Shown piece by piece: positions 8,981 to 18,146 of a stretch of DNA of 64,000 nt. The notes below the pieces were generated by a model. The model worked only from the letters and a program-made list of their open reading frames with translations. It did no database searches and was not told where the DNA came from. The translations under genes and the position numbers were made by a program. Source of the stretch: Paraperibacillus esterisolvens (GTDB lineage Bacteria; Bacillota; Bacilli; Bacillales; DSM-1321); contig NZ_CP143545.1 in NCBI RefSeq assembly GCF_046237625.1, positions 2,852,001 through 2,916,000 of the forward strand. Reading direction: 5' to 3'. Position 1 is the first letter of the stretch. The number at the start of each line of letters is the position of its first letter.

Positions 8981-8986
8981 TCTGTG

Positions 8987-10282
8987 TTAACTCGCCTTGG
9001 AGGCCGAGTGTTTCTTATTATAAATATTGATGCCCGCTTCATGCAGCATCCATTCAATATGGACTCCATATCCGCTGGTCGGATCATTCACAAATACATG
9101 AGTCACTGCGCCAATCAGCTTTCCATTCTGGATAATGGGACTTCCGCTCATCCCCTGCACAATTCCTCCGGTTTTATCCAGCAGTTCCGGATCAGTCACC
9201 TTCAGGACCATCCCCTTTGTTGCAGGAAATTTTTGCGGAATACTGCTGACGATTTCTATATTATATTTCTCGACTTTATCGCCATCCACAACCGTCAGTA
9301 TCTGTGCTGGACCTTCCTTTACTTCATGAGATAACGTAATCGGAAGTGCCCGGTCGATGATGTTATTATTCACCTGGGAGTAAAGTTTGCCAAAAATCCC
9401 AAAAGAGCTGTTCTTATTGATGTCCCCGATGATTTTATGATCGGAGGAAAATCTGGCCAGCTTTTCCCCGGGATCACCATGGCTTCCTTTTTCAATGGAG
9501 GTGACCGTGGATCTTACAATCTGCCCATCCTTAACGACAATCGGCCTCTTGGTATCCATATCCGAAATTACATGGCCTAGGGCTCCGTACTTTTTTGAAT
9601 TGGGATCATAAAAGGTCATTGTGCCGATGCCCGCTGCAGAATCCCTGATATAAAGACCGAGTTTATATACTTCTTCCGACTGATCCTTCAGCGGCATTAA
9701 TTCTGTTTTGAACCTCTTGTTTTCATTTTCACGGAATATGCTTAGCTTTAGAGGTTTATGCTGTTCGCCGGCTTCTTTTACAAATGGGGCAACGTCCTCC
9801 ATTTTACGGATGTTTTTCCCATTAATCGCGGTGATAATATCCCCTACACGCACACCTGCTTTTTCTCCCGGTGACTTTTTTCCCGAGGAAGTTGAAACTA
9901 AATGATGGCCGACTACCAAAACGCCAAGGGTATTAAGCTTCACTCCGATTGACTGGCCGCCGGGTATCACCTTGAAATCCTTTAGAACCTCTATATCGAC
10001 TTTCTTGACCGGAAGGCCGGCAAAATCCAGGAGAAGTTCATTTGTTCCCGGCTTATCAGCGCCGAGAGTCAAAGAATTTTTGCTGTCCTGTATATTCACA
10101 TTGCTATTTGAAATAGAGGCAGAAACCGAAAGAGCTTTTGGTATTTTATAGTCCTGTCCCTGAAATAAAACAATTTTTTCAGGAATTGCTAAATAATTTT
10201 TCAATGTTTGGTTAAAACCAAGTAGTAAAAGTGATACAAGGAGAAGGCCGCCAATAATTCTTTTTATCCAAGCTGATTTCAA
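8987..10282 (-). CDS. spoIVB: SpoIVB serine peptidase
   Basis: Forespore-made serine peptidase that crosses into the intermembrane space and cleaves SpoIVFA, triggering pro-sigma-K processing. One N-terminal membrane segment (residues ~7-22), a PDZ domain (GEKAGVRVGDIITAINGK), then the SpoIVB S55 peptidase domain with GHVISD carrying the catalytic His and GMSGSPI carrying the nucleophile Ser. About 431 aa. An in-frame GTG at 10291 abuts the GAGGAG SD, so the TTG at 10282 (SD 10 nt away) is preferred. Same neighbours as B. subtilis (spo0A downstream) except for the coat-F gene inserted upstream. Confidence 0.96.
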   Translation of the reverse strand: MKSAWIKRIIGGLLLVSLLLLGFNQTLKNYLAIPEKIVLFQGQDYKIPKALSVSASISNSNVNIQDSKNSLTLGADKPGTNELLLDFAGLPVKKVDIEVLKDFKVIPGGQSIGVKLNTLGVLVVGHHLVSTSSGKKSPGEKAGVRVGDIITAINGKNIRKMEDVAPFVKEAGEQHKPLKLSIFRENENKRFKTELMPLKDQSEEVYKLGLYIRDSAAGIGTMTFYDPNSKKYGALGHVISDMDTKRPIVVKDGQIVRSTVTSIEKGSHGDPGEKLARFSSDHKIIGDINKNSSFGIFGKLYSQVNNNIIDRALPITLSHEVKEGPAQILTVVDGDKVEKYNIEIVSSIPQKFPATKGMVLKVTDPELLDKTGGIVQGMSGSPIIQNGKLIGAVTHVFVNDPTSGYGVHIEWMLHEAGINIYNKKHSASKAS

Positions 10283-10726
10283 TCCATTCACTCTCCTCGC
10301 TTCTAGTCCACACTCACTTTTATCGCTACAATGTTAGATTAGCCCTTCCAGCGGCCATTTATAACCGGGAGCAAAAATAAAAGCTATCCGTTTATGGATA
10401 GTATTTGAAATATGACCAAGCGGCTCAATTCATTTGTATGATGTTATGGTTTATATGAAAAGGGACATTCCTTGTTAGAGGGACGAATAAGTAAAAATAG
10501 AATAAAGGGTATGAATGAACCCATGGATAGTCACTGCAATATCAACACAACCTGCAACGGATGGACATCATTAGAATCGTAAAAAAAGGCTGACTCTGCC
10601 TTGCTGGAACAGAAAGGATGCCCAATAATGGGAAATCGTTAACAAAGCTTCGGCTGTTTTTCCTTACATGATAGGCCTAGGCAAAGGAAATAATATTCCT
10701 TGTAAGTAAATTGAAGGAGTGATTCT
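10283..10726. other. Intergenic region between spoIVB and the coat-F gene
   Basis: Divergent 444-bp gap holding the upstream regions of spoIVB (minus) and the coat-F gene (plus). A short stem CTATCC/GGATAG is at about 10385-10402 and the dyad AAGGAA..TTCCTT at about 10685-10703. No convincing sigma-A promoter is visible; sporulation-sigma promoters are expected but I could not place one with confidence. No ORF of note. Confidence 0.5.
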
Positions 10727-11518
10727 ATGCCATTCGGAGCACATGAAACAATGGAAGTACATGAATGTTTAATGGAAAAAGTAAATATGCTTAATCAATT
10801 TAATTTTTACTTGAAGCAAGCAAAAAATCCTCAATTAGTAGATATGATTATACGGCATCAGCAGGAAGAAATCCGTTCATACAATGAGGTGCTTGCATAT
10901 ACCCATGATTATAATAGGTTCAACCCGATCTCCCCTAATACAAATATAAGAGGAATTGAACCCCAGCAGATAAATTATGGTGTTCAAAACCCTCCGCCGC
11001 TGCAGCCAGAATCTTCAATAAATCAGCTGGGTGACAAGGAAGTGGCAATTGGCATGCTGCTGTGCCATAAAAATGCTGCAAAAAATTCTATGTGGGCCAC
11101 TCTGGAAACAGCAGATCCCAACCTGAGAAAGCTGCTCTTAAATTGTGCAGCAACCTGTGCAAACCAGGCTTATGAAGTCTTTTTATTCATGAATCAGAAT
11201 GGGATGTACCAGGTGCCAGAGATGAATAGCGAGACAGCTAAAACTTTCCTTCACAGCTATGTGCCTACTGGAAAAGAATTGGAAAGTACCTATTTTGGGC
11301 GCCAGGGTCAAAACCATGCATTTTCTGGACAGTCTAAAGGACAAGGAGCATATGGCCCCACTGGAAGCAATCAAGATTTTAATGTGAACTCTTCGCAAAG
11401 CGTGCTGTATGGCGGCAACCAGGAAACAGGACGCCAGCAGTACCCGCATACAGGAAATCAGGGCTTTACAGGAAGTCAGGGAGCTGCACCATACGGCAGC
11501 CAGCCTTACGGCAGATAA
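10727..11518 (+). CDS. Spore coat protein, coat-F domain family
   Basis: 263 aa. The first ~165 residues form an all-helical two-part region typical of coat-F proteins, with HETMEVHECLMEKVNMLNQF near the N-terminus and a second segment DKEVAIGMLLCHKNAAKNSM followed by CAATCANQAYEVFLFMN. After PTGKE (about residue 185) the tail is low-complexity and rich in Gly, Gln, Ser and Asn, ending in PYGSQPYGR. ATG with GAAGGAGTGA SD. It is the only plus-strand gene between 7 and 31 kb and interrupts the usual spoIVB-recN adjacency. Function inferred as an outer spore-surface structural protein. Confidence 0.85.
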   Translation: MPFGAHETMEVHECLMEKVNMLNQFNFYLKQAKNPQLVDMIIRHQQEEIRSYNEVLAYTHDYNRFNPISPNTNIRGIEPQQINYGVQNPPPLQPESSINQLGDKEVAIGMLLCHKNAAKNSMWATLETADPNLRKLLLNCAATCANQAYEVFLFMNQNGMYQVPEMNSETAKTFLHSYVPTGKELESTYFGRQGQNHAFSGQSKGQGAYGPTGSNQDFNVNSSQSVLYGGNQETGRQQYPHTGNQGFTGSQGAAPYGSQPYGR

Positions 11519-11532
11519 TGGACTAAACTATG

Positions 11533-11565
11533 AATCCACCCGGTAATCCGGGTGGATTTTGTTTT
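11533..11565 (+). terminator. Terminator of the coat-F gene
   Basis: Stem AATCCACCCGG / CCGGGTGGATT with loop TAAT, followed by TTTGTTTT, starting 15 bp after the stop codon. Confidence 0.9.
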
Positions 11566-11590
11566 GATCCGCTTCATTGAACATACGCCG

Positions 11591-11641
11591 AAAAAAAAAA
11601 GCCTTGAAAAGCAATGTTTATCAATGCTTTAAAGGCTTTTT
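11591..11641. terminator. Terminator downstream of recN
   Basis: Long A/T-flanked hairpin: AAAAGCCTT and AAAGCA pair with TGCTTT and AAGGCTTTTT. On the minus strand it ends with a run of ten T residues, suited to terminating recN. It may also act on plus-strand transcripts. Confidence 0.85.
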
Positions 11642-11680
11642 CACTTGCTAAACCGCAGTTGCATTAAAAAGAATTTAGTG

Positions 11681-13387
11681 TCAGGCGCTTTTAATCTGGT
11701 TTGCCAGGTGCAGCAGTTCTTTTGCATGTTCTTTGGTCAGCTCTGTTATTTCAACGCCAGAGATCATCCGGCCGATTTCTCTAATTTTTTCTTCCTGAGT
11801 AAGAGGAGCCACTTTTGTCTTGGTGCGGCCGCTCTTCGTCTGCTTCGAGATGAACAGATGGGTATCAGCCATTGCGGCTACCTGGGGCAGGTGGGAAATG
11901 CACAGCACTTGAGAGCCGACGGAAACCCGATAGATTTTCTCAGCCATCGACTGTGCAACCCGGCCGCTGACGCCTGTATCAACTTCGTCAAAGATGATGG
12001 ATGTAATGCCCTGATGCTCTGAGAATATGTTCTTAAGTGCCAGGATGATCCTGGACAGCTCTCCGCCTGATGCTATTTTGGCGAGCGGCTTCAACGGCTC
12101 GCCGGGATTTGTGGATATGTAGAATTCCACAATATCCAGCCCGCTTCTCTGAATCTTATCAGCTCCATCCTGCTCCGCCGCTTTCTGATGGAAATGGACT
12201 TCAAAGACTGTTTTCTCCATATATAAGTCCTTCAGTTCCTTATGAATCTGATCAGTCAGCTTTTTGGCATATTTCTGGCGCAGCTGGGAGAGGTTACTGG
12301 CTTCAACCAGGAGGTCCTTGCGGATGGAAGACAGCTCTTTCTCAATTTTTGCGATATGTGTCTCACGATTTTGAATCGTTTCAATTTCTTCCTCTATCGC
12401 TGCGGCATATTCAAGGATGTCTTCGACCGTCCTGCCATACTTTCGTTTCAGGCCGTTGATTTCATTCAGCCTGCCCTCAATGAAGTCCAGGCGTTCCGGA
12501 TCGTATTCCAGTGAATCCAGCTGATTGCGGATCGAAGAAACAATGTCCTCCAATATATAGAAGCTGTTTGCTGCATTTTCCTGAATCCCAGTATAATCCT
12601 CATCCAATGACGCAGCTTCTTCAAGCTGGCTGACTGCCTGTCCGATCCAGTCAAGGCCCCTCTGCTCCCCGCCTAGTGAATGATAGGCAGACTGAAGGGC
12701 TTCGTGGATCCTCTCAAAGTTGGATATTTTCTGCTTTTCCTCTGTAAGCTCCTCATCCTCTTTAATCTTGAGCCCTGCCTTATTGATCTCATCGAACTGA
12801 AATTGAATCAGATCCAGCCTGTGGGCCATTTGCTGTTCGTCTTGATTCAGGCTTTTAAGCTGTCTGGCACTGGCTTCGTATCTTTTATACAATTCCTGAT
12901 ATTCCAGGAGTGCAGCCCTGATCTCAGCTCCTCCAAAAAAGTCAAGGAGAGGCAGGTGGTGATCCGGGTCCATAAGCTCCTGGCTTTCGTGCTGGCTGTG
13001 TATGTCGATGAGCGTGCTGCCTATTTCCCTTAAAATAGCAATGGTCACAAGTTTGCCATTTACCCGGCAGACACTTTTTCCTGAACTTGATATATCCCTG
13101 CGAAGAACAACCATGCCATCGCTGATATCAACCCCGAATTGGGCTGCTTTAGCATGAATCGGATGATTTTCGTCATCAATCTGAAACAGCCCCTCAAGCT
13201 CAGCCTTCGTTTCACCGTGCCTGACAAATTCAGAAGAGCCTCTCCCTCCTACAAGGAGACTGATGGCATCTATGATGATGGACTTACCGGCACCAGTCTC
13301 CCCGGTCAAAACAGTCAAGCCCTTTTCGAAAGAAACAGAAAGGGCTTCAATTATTGCAAAGTTTTTAATCGACAATTCCGCTAGCAA
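11681..13387 (-). CDS. recN: DNA repair protein RecN
   Basis: SMC-like ATPase acting early at DNA double-strand breaks. N-terminal ATPase half with Walker A TGETGAGKS (~residues 28-36), a central coiled-coil region (about 155-370) rich in Glu/Lys/Leu, and a C-terminal half with the ABC signature GGELSRI and Walker B IIFDEVDTGVSG. The frame opens at GTG 13396, but that GTG overlaps its SD. TTG at 13387 lies 8 nt after GAGG and gives the conserved N-terminus MLAELSIKNFAIIE (568 aa). Directly after ahrC, 18 bp apart, as in B. subtilis. Confidence 0.96.
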   Translation of the reverse strand: MLAELSIKNFAIIEALSVSFEKGLTVLTGETGAGKSIIIDAISLLVGGRGSSEFVRHGETKAELEGLFQIDDENHPIHAKAAQFGVDISDGMVVLRRDISSSGKSVCRVNGKLVTIAILREIGSTLIDIHSQHESQELMDPDHHLPLLDFFGGAEIRAALLEYQELYKRYEASARQLKSLNQDEQQMAHRLDLIQFQFDEINKAGLKIKEDEELTEEKQKISNFERIHEALQSAYHSLGGEQRGLDWIGQAVSQLEEAASLDEDYTGIQENAANSFYILEDIVSSIRNQLDSLEYDPERLDFIEGRLNEINGLKRKYGRTVEDILEYAAAIEEEIETIQNRETHIAKIEKELSSIRKDLLVEASNLSQLRQKYAKKLTDQIHKELKDLYMEKTVFEVHFHQKAAEQDGADKIQRSGLDIVEFYISTNPGEPLKPLAKIASGGELSRIILALKNIFSEHQGITSIIFDEVDTGVSGRVAQSMAEKIYRVSVGSQVLCISHLPQVAAMADTHLFISKQTKSGRTKTKVAPLTQEEKIREIGRMISGVEITELTKEHAKELLHLANQIKSA

Positions 13388-13405
13388 TTTCTGCACCTCA
13401 CTTTG

Positions 13406-13855
13406 TTAGAGCATGTCCAAAAATCGATTTTTGATGATTTCTGTATCTTCAGGTGTCCTGCAGATAATCAGGCAGGTATCATCGCCGCAGATTGTGCCCA
13501 TGATTTCCTCCCAATCCAGGTTATCCATCAAGGCACCAATAGCCTGGGCATTTCCGGGCAGTGTCTTCATGACAAGCAGATGGCTTGCCGAATCGATGCG
13601 TACAAAAGCATCCATCAGATTCCGTTTCAGCTTCTGCAGCGGATTGAATCGCTGGTCGGCTGGAAGGCTGTATTTATAGCGCCCATCCATGAGCGGTACC
13701 TTAACCAGGTGGAGCTCCTTAATATCGCGTGAAACGGTCGCCTGTGTTACATTATAGCCGCCTGCTTTCAGTTCATCGACAAGGTCATCCTGGGTCTCAA
13801 TATCATTATTTGCTATGATTTCTCTTATTTTAATATGCCGCTGCCCTTTGTTCAT
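13406..13855 (-). CDS. ahrC: Arginine repressor ArgR/AhrC
   Basis: 149 aa hexameric arginine-responsive regulator, repressing arginine biosynthesis and activating catabolism. N-terminal winged helix with the recognition-helix region NVTQATVSRDIKELHL (residues ~36-51). C-terminal oligomerisation/arginine-binding domain with the conserved GTICGDDTCLIICR. ATG start. Located between tlyA (upstream) and recN (downstream), its standard Bacillus position. Confidence 0.96.
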   Translation of the reverse strand: MNKGQRHIKIREIIANNDIETQDDLVDELKAGGYNVTQATVSRDIKELHLVKVPLMDGRYKYSLPADQRFNPLQKLKRNLMDAFVRIDSASHLLVMKTLPGNAQAIGALMDNLDWEEIMGTICGDDTCLIICRTPEDTEIIKNRFLDML

Positions 13856-14093
13856 GCAGTATGAGCACCCCTCAAATAATACTTATATACCTGTTATGTT
13901 AGCGTTTTTACCCAAAAAGCACAACTTTCTATGTATATTTATAAACAGCCGAACTTTTCCCAATTAAAAAGCCGGCACATTAGCGGGAACTCCCCATACC
14001 GACAGGACGCCCGCATTTTGCCTCACTTAAACTTCAGAGCCAATATACAGTGCCCGGGCGAAACAGCAGTATTCCCGCTTAAAGCCAGCTTTA

Positions 14094-14939
14094 TCATAAA
14101 TCCTTGTTTTCTTTTTGTTCCTTGAAGGTGTTATGTGCGCTGAGGACGACCTCATCAAGAGAAAGGCCTGTTTTCATTTCCCCCTGCTCCTTAGGTCCAT
14201 CCCAGTACAAATGAAGCAAAAATTCTATATTCCCGTCTCCGCCGGTGATCGGCGAGAAGGATGCCCCTTTGACATCATAACCCTGTGCCAGGGCAAAACC
14301 GGAAATCTTCTGCAGCACCTCTTTATGGACTTTGCTGTCCCTGACAATCCCCTTTTTTCCCACCTGGTCCCTGCCGGCTTCAAATTGAGGCTTCACAAGG
14401 GCTGCTATATCGCTTCCCGGCAGCAGCAGGGTTTTCAGTACCGGAAGTATCAAGGTAAGAGATATAAAGGATACGTCAATCGATGCAAAATTGGGCGCAT
14501 CCCCTGTAAGGTCCCCAGGAGTGACGTACCTGAAATTGGTGCGCTCCATAACAATGACCCTTGGATCCTGCCGAAGCTTCCAGGCCAGCTGGTTGTATCC
14601 TACATCGAGAGCGTAGGACAGCCTGGCTCCGTTCTGCAGTGCACAATCAGTAAATCCACCGGTTGAGGAGCCGATATCAAGGAGCACTTTGTCCTTTATA
14701 TCCAGGCCAAATACCTGCAGAGCCTTTTCAAGCTTCAGCCCTCCGCGCGATACATAGGGCATCACTTTTCCCTTCAGCGTGAGAGGGGCATCAGCCGGAA
14801 TCTTTTCGCCGGGCTTATCCAGCCTTTGTTCATTTGAATATACAAGTCCTGCCATGATGGACCTTTTTGCTTTTTCCCTGGTTTCCGCCAGCCCTCTTTC
14901 CACCAGCAGAACATCCAGTCGTTCTTTTCTTATTTTCAT
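14094..14939 (-). CDS. yqxC: TlyA-family 2'-O-ribose methyltransferase / hemolysin (YqxC)
   Basis: 281 aa: an N-terminal S4 RNA-binding domain (RLDVLLVERGLAETREKAK, residues 7-25), then a FtsJ-like Rossmann methyltransferase with the SAM motif DIGSSTGGFTDCALQNGA and the K-D-K-E-type residues (KPQFEAGRDQVGKKG). Mycobacterial homologues methylate 16S and 23S rRNA; substrate in this organism is inferred. ATG start 4 bp after the dxs stop, so translationally coupled. Confidence 0.92.
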   Translation of the reverse strand: MKIRKERLDVLLVERGLAETREKAKRSIMAGLVYSNEQRLDKPGEKIPADAPLTLKGKVMPYVSRGGLKLEKALQVFGLDIKDKVLLDIGSSTGGFTDCALQNGARLSYALDVGYNQLAWKLRQDPRVIVMERTNFRYVTPGDLTGDAPNFASIDVSFISLTLILPVLKTLLLPGSDIAALVKPQFEAGRDQVGKKGIVRDSKVHKEVLQKISGFALAQGYDVKGASFSPITGGDGNIEFLLHLYWDGPKEQGEMKTGLSLDEVVLSAHNTFKEQKENKDL

Positions 14940-14942
14940 GCA

Positions 14943-16835
14943 TTAAGCCCTTTTTTGTTTTTTTAGTGAAATGGATTTTATCCTTTTAACTGCTTCTTCC
15001 GCTGTAAAATGAATTTCCTCAAGAAGGCTGTCTACATCGCCATGCTCGATGAATTGATCAGGAATTCCCATACGGTCAATCACTGCCGAGTGATAGCCCC
15101 GTTCCTGTGCGAGTTCGAGCACCGCGCTGCCGAAACCTCCCTGGAGAACAGCCTCTTCTATAGTTAAAATCGGCATTTCGTCCCTGAATAGCTGAATGAG
15201 CATATCCTCGTCCAGAGGTTTAATGAATCGGGCATTCACCACTCTCACTGAGTAGCCCTGCCCCTCTAGAGTGCCGGCTGCTTTCAGAGCCATTCCAATC
15301 GTGGTTCCGAACGTCAGGATGCAGGCATCTGTTCCATCCTTCAGGACCTCCCAGGTTCCGATAGGGATTGGCATTAATTCTTGATCCATTGGCACGCCAA
15401 GCCCATTACCCCTTGCATACCTCATCGCAATCGGGCCGTCATCATAAGTAAGTGCAGTAAATACCATGTGCTGGCCTTCATTTTCATCCTTCGGCATCAT
15501 GAGGACCATATTTGGCATATGGCGCAGGAACGCTATATCGAAAACTCCCTGGTGGGTTTCGCCATCAGCGCCAACAAGCCCTGCCCTGTCGATGCCGATA
15601 AAAACGTTCAGGTTCTGCCTGCAAATATCGTGAAGCATCTGATCGTACGCCCTCTGAAGGAAGGTAGAATAGATTGCCAGGAACGGTTTCATGTTCTGCG
15701 AGGCAAGCCCTGCCGCGACAGTTGCGGCATGCTGCTCGGCGATGCCCACATCAAACATGCGGTCCGGGAATTCGCCGGCAAAGCCTTCAAGCTTTGATCC
15801 AACCGGCATCGCCGGGGTGATGGCGACAATCCTTTCATCACCGCGTGCCATACGCCTCACTGTTTCACTGACAAGCGAGCTCCAGGAAGGAGCAGCAGAA
15901 GAAGGCTTGACGAATGCCCCGGTGTCCATCTTATATGGTCCTGTCCCATGCCAGGTGCCGATCCGGTCGCTTTCGGCCGGGTGATAGCCCTTCCCTTTTT
16001 TCGTGATAACATGCAGGAGCACCGGACCGCTTGTTTTCTTGGCATACCGCAGCTGATCGATCAGGCATTCATAATCATGTCCATCAACAGGTCCCAGGTA
16101 TGTAAAGCCCAGCTCTTCAAAGAACATTCCGGAAACAAGCAGGTATTTCACAGTATCCTTGATGCGCTCCGCTGTGGCAGCAAGCTTCCCGCCAACTGCC
16201 GGGATTTTTTTCAGCAGCATTTCGAGTTCATCCTTGGCCCAGTTATACTTGCCTGCTGTACGAAGCCGGCCCAGGACATTATGGAGGGCTCCTACATTGG
16301 GTGCAATGGACATTTCATTGTCGTTCAGGATGACAATCATGTCCTTCTTCTCCGAGCCAATGTGATTGAGTGCTTCAAGCGCCATGCCGCCTGTGAGGGC
16401 ACCATCGCCAATCACTGGGAGGATATAGCTTTTTTCCTTTTTCAGGTCGCGCGCAATCGCCATTCCCATCGCCGCAGAGAGAGAGGTGGAGCTATGGCCT
16501 GTCTCCCAGACATCGTGGCTGCTCTCTGACCTCTTCGGGAAGCCGCAGAGGCCTTTATGCTTGCGCAGTGTATCAAATTCGCAGGCACGCCCTGTGAGAA
16601 TCTTATGGACATAGGACTGGTGCCCCACATCCCAGATGATTTTATCATCAGGGCTGTTGAACTCACGGTGCAGGGCAATCGTCAATTCGACCACCCCTAG
16701 GTTAGGGCCGATATGCCCGCCTGTCACAGAGAGCTTTTCAATTAAAAAATCCCGTATTTCCTGGCTTAAGTCCTCCAGCCCGCTGATATCCATATCCTTA
16801 AGGAATGAAGGGTCCTTTATTGACAGAAGATCCAA
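14943..16835 (-). CDS. dxs: 1-deoxy-D-xylulose-5-phosphate synthase
   Basis: Thiamine-diphosphate enzyme joining pyruvate and glyceraldehyde-3-phosphate, first step of the MEP isoprenoid pathway. 630 aa, full length. N-terminal TPP domain with conserved Hises (HVGHQSYVHKI), GDGALTGGMALEAL and NDNEMSI. A pyrimidine-binding domain has DVGIAEQHA, and a transketolase C-terminal domain follows. TTG start at 16835 with a weak GTGAG SD. An intergenic terminator (16903-16935) separates it from ispA, so its expression may be partly uncoupled from the xse-ispA genes. Confidence 0.97.
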   Translation of the reverse strand: MDLLSIKDPSFLKDMDISGLEDLSQEIRDFLIEKLSVTGGHIGPNLGVVELTIALHREFNSPDDKIIWDVGHQSYVHKILTGRACEFDTLRKHKGLCGFPKRSESSHDVWETGHSSTSLSAAMGMAIARDLKKEKSYILPVIGDGALTGGMALEALNHIGSEKKDMIVILNDNEMSIAPNVGALHNVLGRLRTAGKYNWAKDELEMLLKKIPAVGGKLAATAERIKDTVKYLLVSGMFFEELGFTYLGPVDGHDYECLIDQLRYAKKTSGPVLLHVITKKGKGYHPAESDRIGTWHGTGPYKMDTGAFVKPSSAAPSWSSLVSETVRRMARGDERIVAITPAMPVGSKLEGFAGEFPDRMFDVGIAEQHAATVAAGLASQNMKPFLAIYSTFLQRAYDQMLHDICRQNLNVFIGIDRAGLVGADGETHQGVFDIAFLRHMPNMVLMMPKDENEGQHMVFTALTYDDGPIAMRYARGNGLGVPMDQELMPIPIGTWEVLKDGTDACILTFGTTIGMALKAAGTLEGQGYSVRVVNARFIKPLDEDMLIQLFRDEMPILTIEEAVLQGGFGSAVLELAQERGYHSAVIDRMGIPDQFIEHGDVDSLLEEIHFTAEEAVKRIKSISLKKQKRA

Positions 16836-16902
16836 ATTGGATCACTCACTTTCATTTCGGTTTCGTTTTGATGTGCTCATCTGATTATATACATTTGCCT
16901 GG

Positions 16903-16935
16903 AAAAAAAGCCGCTAACACGTAAGTGGTAACGGC
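16903..16935 (-). terminator. Terminator between ispA and dxs
   Basis: On the minus strand GCCGTTACCAC-TTAC-GTGTTAGCGGC (one mismatch, one G-T pair) is followed by seven T residues. It lies 84 bp past the ispA stop and 68 bp before dxs. Confidence 0.8.
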
Positions 16936-17018
16936 AGCGATTCTGTATCTATCCTTATATCGTTTGATTGGTTATCAATCATTATAGCATATTTCTACAT
17001 TTTACTACAAATAGGTGT

Positions 17019-17912
17019 TCAATGATCCCTTAAAGCTATGAGGTCAGCCAGCTCAAGCAGCAGCGAGATCTCAAGCCCTGTGGCGCTTAGGGCCTGTTTT
17101 GCCAGAACCGCATGCTCCGCAAGCTTTTGTTTAGCACCCTCCAGAGTCAGGAGGCCGGGATACGTATTTTTATGATTATGCAGATCACTGCCTACCGGCT
17201 TCCCTATTTTCTCTTCAGTTCCCTCTATGTCGAGGATATCGTCCTGGATCTGGAAGGCTAAGCCGATATGATGCGAAAAGGTATGCAGATGCTCCTTCTC
17301 GGCCTCACTCCCCCCGGCAAGGATGGCACCCGCCTGGACACTGGCCGATAGGAGTTTTCCTGTCTTATTTTCATGTATATGCTGAAGTCCCGGAAGGTCG
17401 AGCTCCATACCTTCAGCAAGGATATCCTCGGTCTGCCCGCCAACCATCCCTTCAGCACCTGCCGCACGGGATATCTCCCTGATCAGAGCAATGACAGCCT
17501 GAGGGGATACTTCATCAGCAGGAAGGTCTGTGAGTACCTGAAAGGCCAGCGTCAGCAGGGCATCTCCGGCAAGTATGGCATTGGCTTCCCCGAATACCTT
17601 ATGACTTGTCGGCTTTCCCCTTCTCAGGTCATCATTATCCATGCTCGGCAGGTCATCATGGATTAATGAATACGTGTGTATCATTTCAATGGCGGCAGCC
17701 GGCTTCAAGCCCTTGTCCGGATTCTGTCCGAAAGCATGGAGCACAGCAAACACCAATAGGGGCCGGATCCTCTTCCCTCCCGCATTCAATGAGTATTTCA
17801 TCGCTTCCTTGAGAGCGGCCGGGGCAGTAAGTCTCTCTACAAGGGAGACTGCTTCTTTTTCCACCAGCCGCTTATATGTTGAACTGAATTCTTCGAGATT
17901 CGGATTTTCCAA
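17019..17912 (-). CDS. ispA: Farnesyl diphosphate synthase (geranyltranstransferase)
   Basis: Condenses IPP with DMAPP/GPP to make C15 farnesyl diphosphate for quinones and cell-wall lipid carriers. 297 aa. First aspartate-rich motif DDLPSMDNDDLRRGKPTSH (residues ~86-104), second DDILD near residue 225, and GGKRIRPLLVFA near the N-terminus. TTG start at 17912, 8 nt after GGAGG, the SD lying in the last codons of xseB. Operon order xseA-xseB-ispA. Confidence 0.96.
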   Translation of the reverse strand: MENPNLEEFSSTYKRLVEKEAVSLVERLTAPAALKEAMKYSLNAGGKRIRPLLVFAVLHAFGQNPDKGLKPAAAIEMIHTYSLIHDDLPSMDNDDLRRGKPTSHKVFGEANAILAGDALLTLAFQVLTDLPADEVSPQAVIALIREISRAAGAEGMVGGQTEDILAEGMELDLPGLQHIHENKTGKLLSASVQAGAILAGGSEAEKEHLHTFSHHIGLAFQIQDDILDIEGTEEKIGKPVGSDLHNHKNTYPGLLTLEGAKQKLAEHAVLAKQALSATGLEISLLLELADLIALRDH

Positions 17913-17915
17913 GTG

Positions 17916-18146
17916 CTATTCCTCCTCAGCGGCAGTGAAGTTGCTGAGTTCACCATCTTCCTTCAGAATCTGCGTCAGCTGTTCTTCAACGGAACTTAAT
18001 TTTTTATGGCAGATACGGGAAAGATCCATGCCTTCCTTGTAGATTGCAATTGCTTTTTCAAGCGGCACTTCACCGTCTTCAAGCTGCTCGACGATTTTTT
18101 CAAGATTTTCCATGGCTTCTTCAAAGCTCAGTTCTTTATCACTCAT
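17916..18146 (-). CDS. xseB: Exodeoxyribonuclease VII small subunit
   Basis: 76 aa helical subunit that binds the XseA large subunit to form the single-strand DNA nuclease ExoVII. Contains the conserved SFEEAMENLEKIVEQLEDGEVPLEKAIAIY region (two short helices). Its ATG overlaps the xseA stop by 8 nt and its end carries the SD of ispA, showing tight translational coupling. Confidence 0.95.
   Translation of the reverse strand: MSDKELSFEEAMENLEKIVEQLEDGEVPLEKAIAIYKEGMDLSRICHKKLSSVEEQLTQILKEDGELSNFTAAEEE

Noticed and set aside
13856..14093. ARG box (autoregulatory site) upstream of ahrC
   Set aside because: A TGTATATTTATAAACA stretch is near the consensus but off by more than two positions; too weak to call.
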